Assembly: GCA_946122785.1 (NCBI GenBank)
Contig: CAMGYJ010000006.1
Span: 67,395,676-67,459,675, forward strand
From: Linum tenue
Lineage: Eukaryota; Streptophyta; Magnoliopsida; Malpighiales; Linaceae
Length of the DNA stretch: 64,000 nt
Direction of reading: 5' to 3'
Of the stretch, positions 1 through 11,617 are shown piece after piece. Below the pieces are notes generated by a model that was not told the DNA's origin, did not search any database, and was given only the letters and a program-made list of their open reading frames with translations. The translations under genes were made by a program, and so were the position numbers. Numbering within the stretch: position 1 is the stretch's first letter; every line of letters starts with the position of its first letter.

Positions 1-23
1 GTCCTGGTCTTGTTTTAGAAGAT

Positions 24-3000
24 TTGGTTGATTCCCTGGTCGAGTACGAGTCTGATCTCAAGGAACAAATTAAAACTCCCGTTCCGACTGCTTTCTTCTC
101 CCAGGGGCAGAGACATACCGGCGGCAACAATTTCGGCGGCGACAACTATTCCTTTGGCCGCCCGCAGCGTGGCTCTCCGCGCTCTGGATCCCCGCGCGGC
201 CCTTCTTCTTCACGGGCCCATGCCTCCTCGGCCCATGCTGATTCTCCACGGGCCTCTGGCCCCCATGCCCTTGATTTTTCTCCTGCTGGGCCGCCCTCGC
301 CCATAGTCTACAATCAGCGCCGCCCCTCTGTCGTTTGCCAGTTCTGTGACCGCCAGGGTCATTCCGTTCGGCAATGTTTCAAATTATTTCCACAGGAGCG
401 TCAAGCCTATCAAGCTCGACAAAGTCAGGCACACCATACTACCACTCGTGCCCCACCATCTGCTCCTTGGTTGCTTGATTCTGCGGCCTCCCATCATGTC
501 ACTCCAGATCTCGGAAACTTATCTCTTTATTCGGACTACAATGGTCCTGATGAGATTCTCGTTGGTGATGGCACAGGTTTGAAAATCACACATATTGGGT
601 CTTCCATGCTCCAGAACTCTGCTTTACAATTAAATGATGTGCTTTGTGCCCCTGCGATTAAGCGCAAACTTATCTCTGTCGCCAAACTTTGTCGTACTAA
701 TCCCATTTCGGTGGAATTTTTTGCTGATTGTTTTGTTGTGAAGGATCTTCGCACGGGGGCGCCTCTGCTGAAAGGAGCAAATAATGGGGATGTCTATGAG
801 CTGCCGCATGAGATGGACACTGTCCGCCTTGCCCTTGTCACCACCCGCACCTCCTCTACCTCATGGCATGCTCGTCTTGGTCATCCTTCCTCCCATTCTC
901 TCTCCAGTCTTCTTCGCACACATTCCTTGCCAGTAGCTTCCTCTTCCGTCAGTAGTCATTGCAATTCGTGTCTTTCTTATAAGAGTCACAAACTCCCTTT
1001 TGGTGTCTCCTCGTTATCAAGTAATAGACCGTTTGATTTATTGTATGCGGATGTTTGGGGACCTGCTCCTGTCACCTCCATTGATGATTTTCGTTATTAC
1101 TTGATTATTGTCGATCATTTTTCTCGTTATACATGGTATTATCCCTTAAAACGAAAATCTGATGTTCTTGCTGTGTTTATTGCCTTTCGTTTGATGGTTG
1201 AAAATTATTTTTCCACCACCATTCGTCGCCTTTATTCCGATGGTGGCGGTGAATTCCAGAAGCTCAGTTCCACGCTTCTAGCACATGGAATCAGTCATCT
1301 CCTTACTCCTCCCCATACACCTGAGCATAACGGCCTGGCTGAACGAAAACACCGTCATCTCGTTGAAACGGGTATCACTCTCCTGCATCATGCCAATTTA
1401 CCTACCATCTTTTGGTCTTATGCTTTCTCTACTGCCGTTTACTTAATAAATCGGTTGCCTTCCTCTGCTTTACGTGGCCAAATTCCCTATACTGTGCTTT
1501 TCAACATTGTGCCTAATTATCATAAACTTCGCATATTTGGCTGTCTGTGCTATCCTTGGCTACGCCCATACTCTTCCCACAAGCTTGATCCTCGGTCTCG
1601 CCCATGCTTGTTCCTTGGTTACTGTCCTCAGCGGAGTGCGTACAAATGTTTTGATCCTCAATCACATCGTCTTTTCCTATCCCGTCATGTTCACTTTGTT
1701 GAAAACTCGTTTCCTGGCTATTTATCTAACCCTCCTGCAGCGACCTCCCTTGTGGCAACCTGGGTCACGGACACAGGCCCCTCCATTTCCACAATTCCAT
1801 TTCATGCGGCCTCCCCCCTGGCTCCTCCGGCGCGGGCTTCTCCTGGCGAAGGCCCGATCAACACTGCATCACCGCCTGGGCCTCCTCGGCCCACTCGCCC
1901 GTTCGCCTGCCCTGGGCCCCCGCCCTCCAGCTCCTCTGGCCTGCTGACCGCCCCCAGTGGCCCGTCCTCTCCCCATGCTGCTCTCGGCCCTGCCCCTTCT
2001 ACTGGGCCGGCCCAGTTTGATGCTCCAGCATCGCCCATGCCCACTGTCCCGCAAGCCACTGCTCCCCCGCCTCTCATTCGCTCCCATCAGATGTGAACAC
2101 GGGCCCAGTCCGGTATTCACAGGCCCAAGAGACTTTTTCCAGCTCTATTTACCACACGGGCTCCGCCACTTGAGCCTCGTTCTGTCAAAGAGGCCATGCA
2201 ATATGCTGAATGGGACTCCGCTCTTCGCCAAGAACATACTGCTCTACTTCGCAATCACACTTGGGATCTTGTTCCTCGCCAACCTCACTTCAATGTTCTG
2301 GGTAACAAATGGGTTTACAGGATTAAGCATCACTCTGATGGCTCTATAAATCTCTTCAAATGCCGCCTTGTTGCGAAGTGTTTTCATCAACGTCCCGGTG
2401 TGGATTTTCAGGATACTTATAGTCCTGTTGTCAAACCAGTTACTGTTCGCACGGTTTTCACCATTGCTCTCTCCAAGAATTGGCCCATTAAGCAGTTTGA
2501 TGTCAACAATGCCTTTCTTCAAGGGCCTCTTGATGATGAAGTCTACATGGTCCAACCTCCAGGCTTCGTCGATCCTTTACATCCCCACCATGTTTGCCGC
2601 CTCCGCCGTGCAATCTATGGCCTCCGTCAGGCTCCTCGGGCATGGTACACTGCTCTCAGTTCATTTCTCATTGAGTTTGGCTTCCGGAAGACTGAGTCTG
2701 ATGCATCTCTCTTCGTATATCAGCGATCAGGCATTCTTCTCTATTTCTTGGTCTATGTTGACGATCTATTGCTCACTGGAAATGATGCTGCCACTCTGTC
2801 GGCCTTTCAGCTTGCTCTTGCCCACAAGTTTTCTCTCAAAGAACTGGGGGATGTGAACTACTTTCTGGGGATTGAAGTTATCCCGACAGTGACAGGCTAT
2901 ATTCTCTCGCAACACAAGTATATGACCGATATTCTTGCTCGCTTTCATATGATAGAGGCTGCTCCTGTCTCCACGCCTCTTGCCTCCAGTGTCTCCTTAT

Positions 3001-3737
3001 CCCTCCATGATGGTACTGGTCCCTCTGATGCTACGAGGTTTCGGCAAGTCTTGGGTGCTCTCCAGTATCTCGTCTACACCCGTCTTGACATTGCCTTCTC
3101 CGTCAACAAGCTCTTCCAGTACATGCACTCTCCATCCTCGCATCATTGGCAATGCCTCAAACGGTTACTTCGTTATGTTTGTGGTACTGTCTCATATGGC
3201 TTGTCCGCCCGACGCTCTCCTCTTCCTATGCGCGTTACCGCCTTTGCTGATGCTGACTGGGCTGGCAACCTTGATGATCGCACTTCCACCTCTGCCTATC
3301 TGGTATACCTGGGCTCCACTCTCATCTCCTGGCGTTCTCAGAAACAACGGACTGTTGCTCGCTCTAGTACTGAAGCTGAATATCGTGCAATTGCCCATGC
3401 GACTGCTGAGCTGGAATGGGTCCGCTATCTCTTACAAGAGCTTCATCAGCCTCTCACCGAGTCTCCCACTCTCCTCTCTGACAATCTTGGTGCCACTTAT
3501 TTCAGTGCCAATCCGGTCTTCCACTCTCGCATGAAACATTTAGCTCTTGACTATCATTTTGTTCGACAGCTTGTTCAGTCTGGCCGTCTCAGTGTTTGTT
3601 ATATACCGACTGCGCAACAGCTCACCGACATGTTGACCAAGCCTCTTCCAGCCTCTCGGTTCCTGCTTCTTCGGTCCAAGATTGGCGTCGTTGACACCTC
3701 CTCCATCTTGCGGGGGCGTATTAGAGAAAAAGAATAA
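24..3737 (+). pseudogene. copia gag-pol polyprotein interrupted by one in-frame TGA
   Basis: This is the replication polyprotein of the element. Counting from the methionine at 24, the first segment (690 residues, ending at TGA 2094-2096) holds a CX2CX4HX4C zinc knuckle (C105, C108, H113, C118), a protease motif DSAA at 152-155, a GAG-pre-integrase WHARLGH and an integrase core ending in the AERKH motif, then a proline-rich linker. The same frame stays open after the TGA and continues as reverse transcriptase (YVDD at residues 187-190 of the 513-residue second segment) and RNase H with the SSTEAEYRA motif, ending at 3737. The frame probably starts before the window. A single nonsense codon in an otherwise intact frame suggests recent inactivation; natural readthrough is possible but unsupported. 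Confidence 0.88.
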
Positions 3738-3937
3738 CCATTCTTTTTATTTTCCTTTTATTCGGCCCTCTCTCTTTCTCTGTAACCACTCCACCTCTCC
3801 TGTACTCTCTCCACTACCCACAAAACTCTCAACTGTATCTCCTGTAAAGAGTGTATAAAACAGAACTCAATAAACAGAAGCAAATCATGTTTGATTGCAT
3901 TCTGATTTTTCTCAACAACAAATTCACTTTCCCAACA
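3717..3937 (+). repeat. 3' LTR of the copia element
   Basis: It starts right after the run of G that ends the polypurine tract and ends with CA. A TATA box (TATAAAA, 3854-3860) and a polyadenylation signal (AATAAA, 3869-3874) lie close together near the 3' end, as in short copia LTRs. The start reads CGTATTAG rather than the usual TG, so the first base may be mutated or the boundary may be off by a few bases. Confidence 0.75.
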
Positions 3938-5136
3938 GTGACCCCTTTAAATCTAACCCTTCAAACGCGCAAGGGCGATCTCCGGACTGGGTCGAGGCTT
4001 ATCCTCCTTCAACTCTGCCTACATCAAGATCTGTTCATCGAGGGACACCGGGCTTGTTGTTGTTGGCGGGATTACCTTCGGAAGAAGACGACTGATTAGT
4101 TTGCTCGGCCGGAGGAAAGCCAGGGAGAAGAGGATGCCAAAGGAGGTTCCCATGATAGTAGTTACATGCCGCCCAATCTACCGCCACTTAGCCATTCATC
4201 CAACCAACCGCATCCAGCCTGAATTTCTCCAGTGTTACGGTCGGATCTACCACTTCCCTTACAAAAATAGGATGTTTTCACCACCGCCGGTGGCAAGGAT
4301 TTAAATCGCGACGACGACCATCAAAACGACAACCTAATTCTGAACAAGATTCAATAGGAAGAACATGACGCCCATCGAGGAGCTGGTGATCTCACGGATC
4401 AAAGCTCGGCTGAATGAGAGAGAATTGAAGCCGGAGGAAGAGACCAGAAGTCCGCGGCAGTGCGCGAGGCAGATTGCAAAGCAGGTGAAAGAGAGCGTCA
4501 GTAGGAGAGTTGGTTTGGACATTACCGACTCCGAATATCTCCCAGATACTTCTCCTTCGCCTCCACCCCAGGCTCCTTCCACCCAATCAAGTACTGAATC
4601 TTTTAAAGATTCCCTACACGATGAGGAAACGCCGTCTCCGCCGCCGACACCTCGTCCGTCGCTCCGCCGTACGGGTTGAATACGAACCTTGTTTTCCCCG
4701 ACTCAATCATCTTCGCGCAAATCCCTTCCAAGCTAGCTTTCAGGATCGGTGTCACAACGTAGTACGATTTCCTCTTGCCAGATTTGATCGATTGCAGCTC
4801 TCTGCTCAGCAGCGTCGTCGTGTTATTCTCGTCGTCTAATCCCCATCATAGAAGAAATTAGGGGTTTTTATTTTTTTAAATAAAAGTGAAATGAGGTGGA
4901 AATGAGATGGAAATTTAAAAAAATTAATTTTATTAATTTTAAATTGCTACGTCACACATTTAACGGTCAACTTTTAGAGTTGACCGCCACGTAAGCAAAA
5001 GTTAATGGAGTTGGACGGAGAGTGACCAAACGTGAAAGGTTTCAGTAAACTGAAGTATCACCAATGGATTTAAATATTTCGAGTGACCAAACTTGAACGT
5101 TTTTTATAATCTCAATGACCAACCATGCAATTAACC
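3938..5136. mobile_element. MULE-like element, right part only, carrying gene fragments
   Basis: From about 4870 to 5136 the sequence is a long terminal arm with repeated 'gtgaccaaac' phrases, a block of 'gttgaccg' and 'acgtgg', and an AT-rich inner part. The same arm, in matching order, bounds the elements at 16662-18056 and 19239-20291. The left arm is not visible, because the copia element joins at 3937. Between LTR and arm lie GC-richer sequences that look like pieces of genes: one BBE-like fragment on the minus strand, and two open stretches (3895-4095 and 4365-4679, plus strand) that I do not recognise. The layout fits a Pack-MULE, but with one arm missing this remains inference. Confidence 0.55.
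4525..4836 (-). pseudogene. berberine bridge enzyme-like (FAD oxidoreductase) fragment
   Basis: Read on the minus strand, the sequence gives a run typical of the C-terminal half of plant BBE-like flavoproteins: a KSYYV...P motif, then LEGI, then FNPYGG, then a TAFPHR motif followed by GN, and after it KIQYLIGW. In the family these residues line the substrate pocket and the FAD site of secreted oxidases acting on alkaloids or sugars. Here there is a TAA stop directly after the PHRVGNL motif, and a second TAA about 30 codons later, after which similarity ends. No start, signal peptide or N-terminal FAD domain is present. It is a decayed fragment, probably carried by the surrounding MULE-like element. 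Confidence 0.75.
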
Positions 5137-6583
5137 TAATAATAAATGAAATAAAGATTTGGTCATTTGGATCTAGAAATTATATTGGGCTCGATGTTGT
5201 AGTCCGAGTCCATCAAATGACTTATGGCCCACTACAAGACCACTGATACGGAAGCCCAAAGCTGTGCAATGAGGAAGAGGAAGTACAATGGAATTTCAGT
5301 ATGTTTATTGCATTCTTCTAGTTGAATTGTGTTAGGTTGATAGCAAATACTTCGTTTAATGCACGTATATGTATTTATACATATTTTATTCATTTAAAAC
5401 TTTAGTATTCGTATTATTATTAAGTCGTTTCATTTTTTCTGTTCATTTGATGGCTCCCGTACTAAACACGTATAAAACCTGTATAACACATTTAATATCC
5501 GTATTTAATAAATTAAGTTGTTAATTTTATTTATATATTTTTAAAAAATAATTAATTTATATATTTATGACTATTAATGTACTATTAAATATAACATTAG
5601 TTTAGAGACGAAGTAAAATACCCGTACATATTTTATACTTAACTTTCCCGTACCACATTTTACTAACTACGATCGGAAGACCGTCCGGGATATGTGATAA
5701 ATTTAACCAAACGTTATATGTAAATTGACCCGAATTAATAAATTTATTTCCATTTAGATGAATCAATTATTTCATTCAGCCATATCACTAATTGGAATTC
5801 AGATAATTCTATCCATTTCCCCTAATAGTTTGAAACTTCCATCATGAGGGATTCTATAAGTAAAATGTAGAAACGGAAACAGTGAATTAGAAGAATTGGG
5901 AATGCACTAAGAAGTGCCAAAAACTGGGGGGTGCAACTTATTGAATCTGCCCATCCAAGGGAAGCACCATTAGAGAAAGCTTAGGCTGGTAGCCAGGGTG
6001 CCGGCAGATATGGGTTTCCTTGGAAATTGGTGAAAGGTCACTCTCTAATTTCCTACACCATTTGTATCAAGAAATATGCAGTCTCGTCAGAAATCTGGCA
6101 CAACCAACACAACATGTAACAATACACAACCTAACAAGTACTAACAACATAATAATACTAAACCTTTAACTAGGCTGGTTTTTCTTTCTTTTTTCCCCAT
6201 CGAATTTAACCTTTGATGATGTTCTCGTCCTCCCTAAATTATTAGGTGCGTTGACATACATGTAGAGAAGTAATATTCAAGAAAGTATCAACCTGAAGCA
6301 ATGCATCAAGCGGACGAGAGAAGATACGGACAAGTCGAAAGTTATGAGAATTTGAACTCAATTTCTCTCGTTTTTTTGTTGTTGTTATTGTATGTGTATT
6401 GGTTGTCCTCCATTATCAACATTCACGATGGTTGATTAAAAGAGTTCATTTTTTCGAAATCTTGTTTCACTTGAATTGAATGAAGTACATATTGATAATG
6501 TCAATATATTGTAGTGTTTCTCTATCAAGACAGTAATTTTTATTTACATGAAATGAATGTCATGTAAATCAAGAATGATTACC
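5137..6583. other. intergenic, no gene seen
   Basis: AT-rich sequence with stop codons in all frames. I see no long ORF, RNA gene or clear repeat pair. The stretch 5930-6060 is somewhat more GC-rich and may hold an old exon-like remnant, but I cannot assign it. Confidence 0.6.
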
Positions 6584-6588
6584 CTCAA

Positions 6589-6943
6589 TGAGAAGAAGTA
6601 ACAGATCTGGGGGAAATGCTCACTAAGCTCTTTTCCATTGATGTAAAACCATATATATACAGAGGTTTAAAAGTCTAATCACTGTAGTTTAACGGCTAAT
6701 AAAAACTAACAAATGAAACTATCAATCAATGCTATACACGTGTACTATCTACAGTTAAATCGGAACTAAAGGTTGTTGGTGGAAAACGCCACCGTTCCTG
6801 GCTGCACTTGGAGCAAGACGCAGCCGTTTTGCTCTGCTCCTTGTTCTTCATCTTGTTCTTCATTTCTGGAGCAGAGCTGCATACTTTGGTTGCTGTTAAG
6901 CAACTCGGATCACCTGGAGGTTGATCATCTCGCCTCTCTATTA
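6589..6943 (-). repeat. 3' LTR of the young copia element
   Basis: This 355 bp repeat is identical to 11618-11972 except at 6762. In minus-strand reading it begins TAATAGAG and ends TTCTCA. The polyprotein frame reads through the polypurine tract and ends inside this LTR at 6732. Confidence 0.95.
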
Positions 6944-9900
6944 CCCTCCCACAAGCTGGCGAGTATATATCATATACTCCCAGCTTGGACAACAAAGATG
7001 CAAAGCGATCCACTGATAAGCTCTTGGTGAAAATGTCTGCAGGTTGAGAATCAGTTGATACATGATGTAGAGCAATCAACCCAGACTGAACCCTCTCTCT
7101 TATCACGTGACAATCCACATCTATATGTTTGGTTCTCTCGTGGAATACTGGATTTTCAGCAATGTGAATTGCTGATTGATTGTCACAAAATACCTTGACT
7201 GCTTGAGGATGTTCTACTCCAAAATCTTTGAGTAGTCTGATTAACCATTCAACTTCACAGCTCAAGCTAGCCAAGGCCCTGTATTCTGCTTCAGAGGAGG
7301 ACCTGGATACTGTCTTCTGCTTTTTGCTTTTCCATGTAACAATTCCAGATCCAAGAAAAGTATAGTATCCAGTTATAGATCTTCTGGTATCTGGACATGT
7401 AGCCCAGTCAGAATCACTGAATCCCTTCAACTCGAGTTTGGTGTCTTTAGAGTAAAGAAGGCCTTGTCCAGGTGCCCCTTTGAGATATCTAAGCACTCTA
7501 TGCAAGGCTCTCAAGTGTAAACTTGTAGGATTGTCCTGATAAGTGCACAACTGCTGCACAGCAAATGCTATATCTGGTCTTGTAGTTGTTAGGTACTGCA
7601 ACTGGCCTACATAGTGTTTGTAACTTGCAACATCAGCTATAGGAATGCCCCCTGTAGCAGACAATACTTTCTTGACATAAATTGGAGTGGATGCTGGCTT
7701 GCAATTTTCAAAACCTGACTCTGTCAGAAGTTCTAGGCAATATTTTCTCTGAGAAACAGTAATGCCTTTTACTCCTCTTGTTACTTCCAGGCCAAGGAAG
7801 TATTTCAGTTCTCCCAAATCTTTCATTTTGAATTCTCCTTGCAAAATCCTTTTGGTCTCTGTAATGGAATCCAAGTTCACACTTCCAATCAGAATGTCAT
7901 CAACATACACAATGAGCACAACTAATGCACCAAAAATTTCAGCTGTGAAAATAGAGTAATCTGAGGAACTTTGCTTAAATCCATGCTTCAGCAAGCTTTC
8001 AGTGAGCTTTGTATACCACTGTCTGCTTGCCTGTTTCAACCCATAAAGTGATTTCTTCAAGTGGCAGACTTTGCCTTTATAGTCAGTTCCCAAATCCAAA
8101 CCATCAGGTATTTCCATGTATACCTCTTCTGTTAAATCACCATTCAAAAAGGCATTACTTACATCCATCTGATGTAAGTGCCAATTCTGTACTGCTGCAA
8201 CTGCAAGTAGGGTTTTAACTGAACTCAATTTAGCTACTGGTGAGAAAGTATCACAGTAGTCAATGCCATAAACCTGAGTATACCCTTTGGAAACCAGTCT
8301 TGCCTTATATCTTTCAATTGATCCATCAGAATGAAGTTTCACCCTGAAAACCCATTTGCAGCCTATTGCTTTCTTACCAACTGGTAAATCCTTGATTTCC
8401 CATGTCCCATTATCAATCAGGGCTTTCAACTCTTCCTGAACTGCCTTATCCCAAAGAGGGTTCTGCATTGCTTCTTGATAAGATGATGGTTCTTTGTGTG
8501 AGGTCAGACTGTTTATGAAGTGTTGATGCTTTGGTAATAGGTGAGTGTATGAAAGGGCTCTATGAATGGGGTGAGTGATATGGTAATCTGCATGCCAGTT
8601 GGGTGATTTGACAGTCCTGGTCAATCTCCTCAATTGAACATGGGATGGAGAGTGAGCAGAACTGTTTAATGGAATAGGAGAAAATGGTGAGGGTGTAGGA
8701 GAAGAAGAAGGTGTGTTTGGTGTGTTTTGTGAATCATCAGGATGAGTTTGGTGTGAAAAGGAGAAATCTGGGGAGGAGGAAGTTGGACTTGAGGGAATGA
8801 CAAAAGGAATTGGTGATTTAGGAGAGGGAGATGGAGACTGTGTGCCCCCCTCAGACTGAGGATTCACAGGAATTGGAACAACTGAAGAAGGAGAAGAATC
8901 AGATGTATTAGGGTTTGGAATAGAGGAAGGTGTGGGAAAGAAGGAAAAAGTTGGTGATGTAGTTGGAACAGGTGATGGAAGTGAAGAAGGGGAAGAACTG
9001 TGGTTGGCATATGGTAGGATGTTTTCATGAAAGATCACATCTCTGGAGCAAAACACCCTCTTGGTGTCAATGTCAAGGAGTTTGAAACCCTTGATCCCAG
9101 CAGGTATGCCAAGGAAAACACACTGCTTGGCTCTGGGAGAGAATTTGGTTCTGTGTGGACCAGCTGTGGAAGCATAGACTAAGCAGCCAAAAACTTTTAA
9201 GCTACTATAGTCTGGTGGAACACCATAGAGTTTTTCATAGGGACTGAGATTGTTTAGAACTGGTGTAGGGATTCTGTTGATTAAATAGGCAGCATGAAGT
9301 ACAAAATCACTCCAATACGCTAGGGGAAGACCAGATTGAAATTTGAGGGCTCTGGCTACATTAAGTAGGTGTTGGTGCTTCCTCTCAACCCTGCCATTCT
9401 GTTGTGGAGTGTATACCACACTCATTTGGTGTTCAATCCCATGAGTTCTATAGAACTCATCCATGTGAAATTCCATTCCCTGGTCTGTTCTGATGATCTG
9501 AATGGTTTTGTTAAATTGGTTTTTCACCATGACACAGAAAGACTGTAACAAACCCCTAGATTCATCCTTTGATTTCATCAAATAGGTCCACACACATCTA
9601 CTTAAATCATCAACTATGGTTAAGAAATAGTTGAAACCATTGTAAGAAGTGGTGCTCAAAGGCCCCCAAATGTCTACATGTAGTAAACCAAACAAAGAGG
9701 AATGAACTGATGTGCTAACTGGAAAGGGAGATCTTTTCTGTTTTGACAAATGACAAACATCACAGTGGACAATCTTAGAAACTAATACATCTGGACATTG
9801 TTTGTGTATAGTCTCTAATCTGGAAATGTATGGATGACCTAATCTGGCATGCCAGAGATCAAAAACTTGAGGCTGAAAATTGAGTTGTGAAGCAGCAAAA

Positions 9901-11525
9901 CACTTTGGATTGGATGAGTGGCAGTCTTGAGAAATGGTTTGGATCTCATTGAATAGGTATAGTCCTTTATCCACTTGGGCTAAACCAATCCTCCTCTGTG
10001 TAATAAGGTCCTGGATGACACAGAAAGAGGATTTAAAAAGAAGTGAGACTGGGTTGGTTTTGGTGAGTTTACTGACAGAAACAAGATTGTAACTGAAACT
10101 TGGAACAAATAGGACTTGAGACAGAAATAGTCCACAGGGAAGTCTAACTATGCCTATGTGTGTGGCCTGGACCTTGTTACCATTTGGTAAATTGACAAAG
10201 ACTCCCTGTAATGACTTGCTTTTTAAGAAATACTTCAGATCACAAATTATGTGATCTGTAGCACCTGTGTCTAAAACCCATGGTGGTTCCACTGTCCTAG
10301 ATAAGAGAGTTGAGAGGACTGTGGTACCTGAACTCGAGGGAAGATAAACAGGGTGGTATTGAGTGGCTCCTGAGTGATGCTGGCCAGCTTGAGATTGAGT
10401 GGTCACTGCTGCATTTGCCACATGTCTGACAGATGGTGATATTGGTGGAGAAGGAGATGTTTGTGGTGAACCAAGCAGCAGGATCCTCAACTTATCCATT
10501 TGATCATTGCTTAGTTGAAGGCTAGCAAGACCAATGGAATTGTTTCTGTTTTGTGCATCCTGTTGTACAGATGCTGCTCCAAGAATGCCTGAGTCAGATT
10601 CAGATCCTGTTTCAACTGAGCCAGCAAAGCTTGAGCCACCAGATTCCCTTGTTTTCTTGTTTTTCAGTCTGTAGCATTCACTAATAATGTGATTATCCTT
10701 CTTACAATACCTACAGAATTTCTTGCCATCCTTATAGTCTCTGTCATTGTGTCTGGCATTCTGTGGTGAACCAACTGCCAATGCAACTGAATCGACTCCA
10801 TTAGACTTAGGAACACTCTTCATCTGTCTTTCCAGTTGCAAGAATTGCTTGAAAACAACATCAATAGATGGCAACGTTGAGTTCATGAGCACTTGGGTCT
10901 TGGCAGATTGATAACTTTCATTCAATCCTTGCATAAACTTAATGACAAAATCATTATCTTCATACTTTTTCATAGTTTCATATGGGGTATTGCAAGGACA
11001 GCAAGGTATTGGACGATATCTCTTCAACTCCTCCCACAACACAGTAATGTTGGTGAAGTACTGACTTATAGACTGTTCTCCTTGAACACATTTGGCCAAT
11101 TGGCCCTTCAAATCATAAACCCTAATATTGTCCTCCTGGCTAAACCTGTTCTTCAGATTTTCCCAGACAGCCTGAGCACTCTCCAAACCCATGACACTAT
11201 TCGCTATATCCTCAGCTAAGGAATTGTAAATCCAGCAGCGAATAGTACCATTACAGCGCAGCCATGACTGATAAGAGGGTTCTGTTACCTTGGGTACTGG
11301 TATGGTTCCATCGATGAAAGCTACCTTGTTCTTGGTGGCTAAGGCAACGAGCATCACTTGACTCCATGTGTGGTAGTTCCCATCGACGAGTTTCACAGAG
11401 ATTATGGTGGACAGCGCACCATCTTGAGGCGGGAGATAGTAGGGATTGAGGTAAGGATCTTCGTAGGATGAACTTGCTGAGCTCTGGGTAGATTTCCCAG
11501 CTGTTGAATCTGCTCCTTCAGCCAT
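6732..11525 (-). CDS. copia gag-pol polyprotein, intact
   Basis: This 1597-residue polyprotein drives copy-and-paste transposition through virus-like particles. Order seen: a copia-type gag domain (about residues 25-240), zinc knuckle CX2CX4HX4C (271-284), aspartic protease with DTGA at 419-422, GAG-pre-integrase WHARLGH (about 558-564), integrase core with D618, D681 and the E of the VERKH motif (E714), a long Ser/Pro-rich linker (about 840-960), reverse transcriptase with YVDD at 1207-1210, and RNase H with SSSEAEYRA. The ATG at 11523-11525 lies about 80 bp inside the primer-binding site, as expected. No stop or frameshift is present. The last 60 or so residues are encoded by the polypurine tract and LTR and are probably not functional. 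Gag is of the RE1/RE2-like type by my reading. Confidence 0.95.
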   Translation of the reverse strand: MAEGADSTAGKSTQSSASSSYEDPYLNPYYLPPQDGALSTIISVKLVDGNYHTWSQVMLVALATKNKVAFIDGTIPVPKVTEPSYQSWLRCNGTIRCWIYNSLAEDIANSVMGLESAQAVWENLKNRFSQEDNIRVYDLKGQLAKCVQGEQSISQYFTNITVLWEELKRYRPIPCCPCNTPYETMKKYEDNDFVIKFMQGLNESYQSAKTQVLMNSTLPSIDVVFKQFLQLERQMKSVPKSNGVDSVALAVGSPQNARHNDRDYKDGKKFCRYCKKDNHIISECYRLKNKKTRESGGSSFAGSVETGSESDSGILGAASVQQDAQNRNNSIGLASLQLSNDQMDKLRILLLGSPQTSPSPPISPSVRHVANAAVTTQSQAGQHHSGATQYHPVYLPSSSGTTVLSTLLSRTVEPPWVLDTGATDHIICDLKYFLKSKSLQGVFVNLPNGNKVQATHIGIVRLPCGLFLSQVLFVPSFSYNLVSVSKLTKTNPVSLLFKSSFCVIQDLITQRRIGLAQVDKGLYLFNEIQTISQDCHSSNPKCFAASQLNFQPQVFDLWHARLGHPYISRLETIHKQCPDVLVSKIVHCDVCHLSKQKRSPFPVSTSVHSSLFGLLHVDIWGPLSTTSYNGFNYFLTIVDDLSRCVWTYLMKSKDESRGLLQSFCVMVKNQFNKTIQIIRTDQGMEFHMDEFYRTHGIEHQMSVVYTPQQNGRVERKHQHLLNVARALKFQSGLPLAYWSDFVLHAAYLINRIPTPVLNNLSPYEKLYGVPPDYSSLKVFGCLVYASTAGPHRTKFSPRAKQCVFLGIPAGIKGFKLLDIDTKRVFCSRDVIFHENILPYANHSSSPSSLPSPVPTTSPTFSFFPTPSSIPNPNTSDSSPSSVVPIPVNPQSEGGTQSPSPSPKSPIPFVIPSSPTSSSPDFSFSHQTHPDDSQNTPNTPSSSPTPSPFSPIPLNSSAHSPSHVQLRRLTRTVKSPNWHADYHITHPIHRALSYTHLLPKHQHFINSLTSHKEPSSYQEAMQNPLWDKAVQEELKALIDNGTWEIKDLPVGKKAIGCKWVFRVKLHSDGSIERYKARLVSKGYTQVYGIDYCDTFSPVAKLSSVKTLLAVAAVQNWHLHQMDVSNAFLNGDLTEEVYMEIPDGLDLGTDYKGKVCHLKKSLYGLKQASRQWYTKLTESLLKHGFKQSSSDYSIFTAEIFGALVVLIVYVDDILIGSVNLDSITETKRILQGEFKMKDLGELKYFLGLEVTRGVKGITVSQRKYCLELLTESGFENCKPASTPIYVKKVLSATGGIPIADVASYKHYVGQLQYLTTTRPDIAFAVQQLCTYQDNPTSLHLRALHRVLRYLKGAPGQGLLYSKDTKLELKGFSDSDWATCPDTRRSITGYYTFLGSGIVTWKSKKQKTVSRSSSEAEYRALASLSCEVEWLIRLLKDFGVEHPQAVKVFCDNQSAIHIAENPVFHERTKHIDVDCHVIRERVQSGLIALHHVSTDSQPADIFTKSLSVDRFASLLSKLGVYDIYSPACGRVIERRDDQPPGDPSCLTATKVCSSAPEMKNKMKNKEQSKTAASCSKCSQERWRFPPTTFSSDLTVDSTRV

Positions 11526-11605
11526 GATTCCTTTAGTTTGTTTTCAGAAAATTTGAGGGTAAAGAAGAATGGGGACGAAACCCTAGAGTGGTTGAGAGTA
11601 ACCAG

Positions 11606-11617
11606 GCTCTGATACCA
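11606..11617 (-). promoter_or_regulatory. primer-binding site, initiator tRNA-Met
   Basis: The minus strand reads TGGTATCAGAGC, complementary to the 3' end of plant initiator tRNA-Met. It directly abuts the LTR at 11618 and sets the start point of minus-strand DNA synthesis. Confidence 0.93.

Larger units (their letters stand above)
1..3937 (+). mobile_element. Ty1/copia retrotransposon, 5' end outside window
   Basis: The element runs off the left edge. It shows gag zinc knuckle, aspartic protease, integrase, reverse transcriptase and RNase H in the copia order, then a G-rich polypurine tract (about 3712-3716) and a 3' LTR ending in CA at 3937. The bases GTGAC at 3938-3942 may be the right target duplication; the left copy is outside the window. 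Codon use and the DSAAS protease motif suggest the Ale/Retrofit-type lineage, but that is inference from memory. Confidence 0.9.

Noticed and set aside
4365..4679. Open frame of 104 codons on the plus strand
   Set aside because: Partly antisense to the BBE-like fragment and with no recognised family; probably chance or a captured piece, so not called as a gene.
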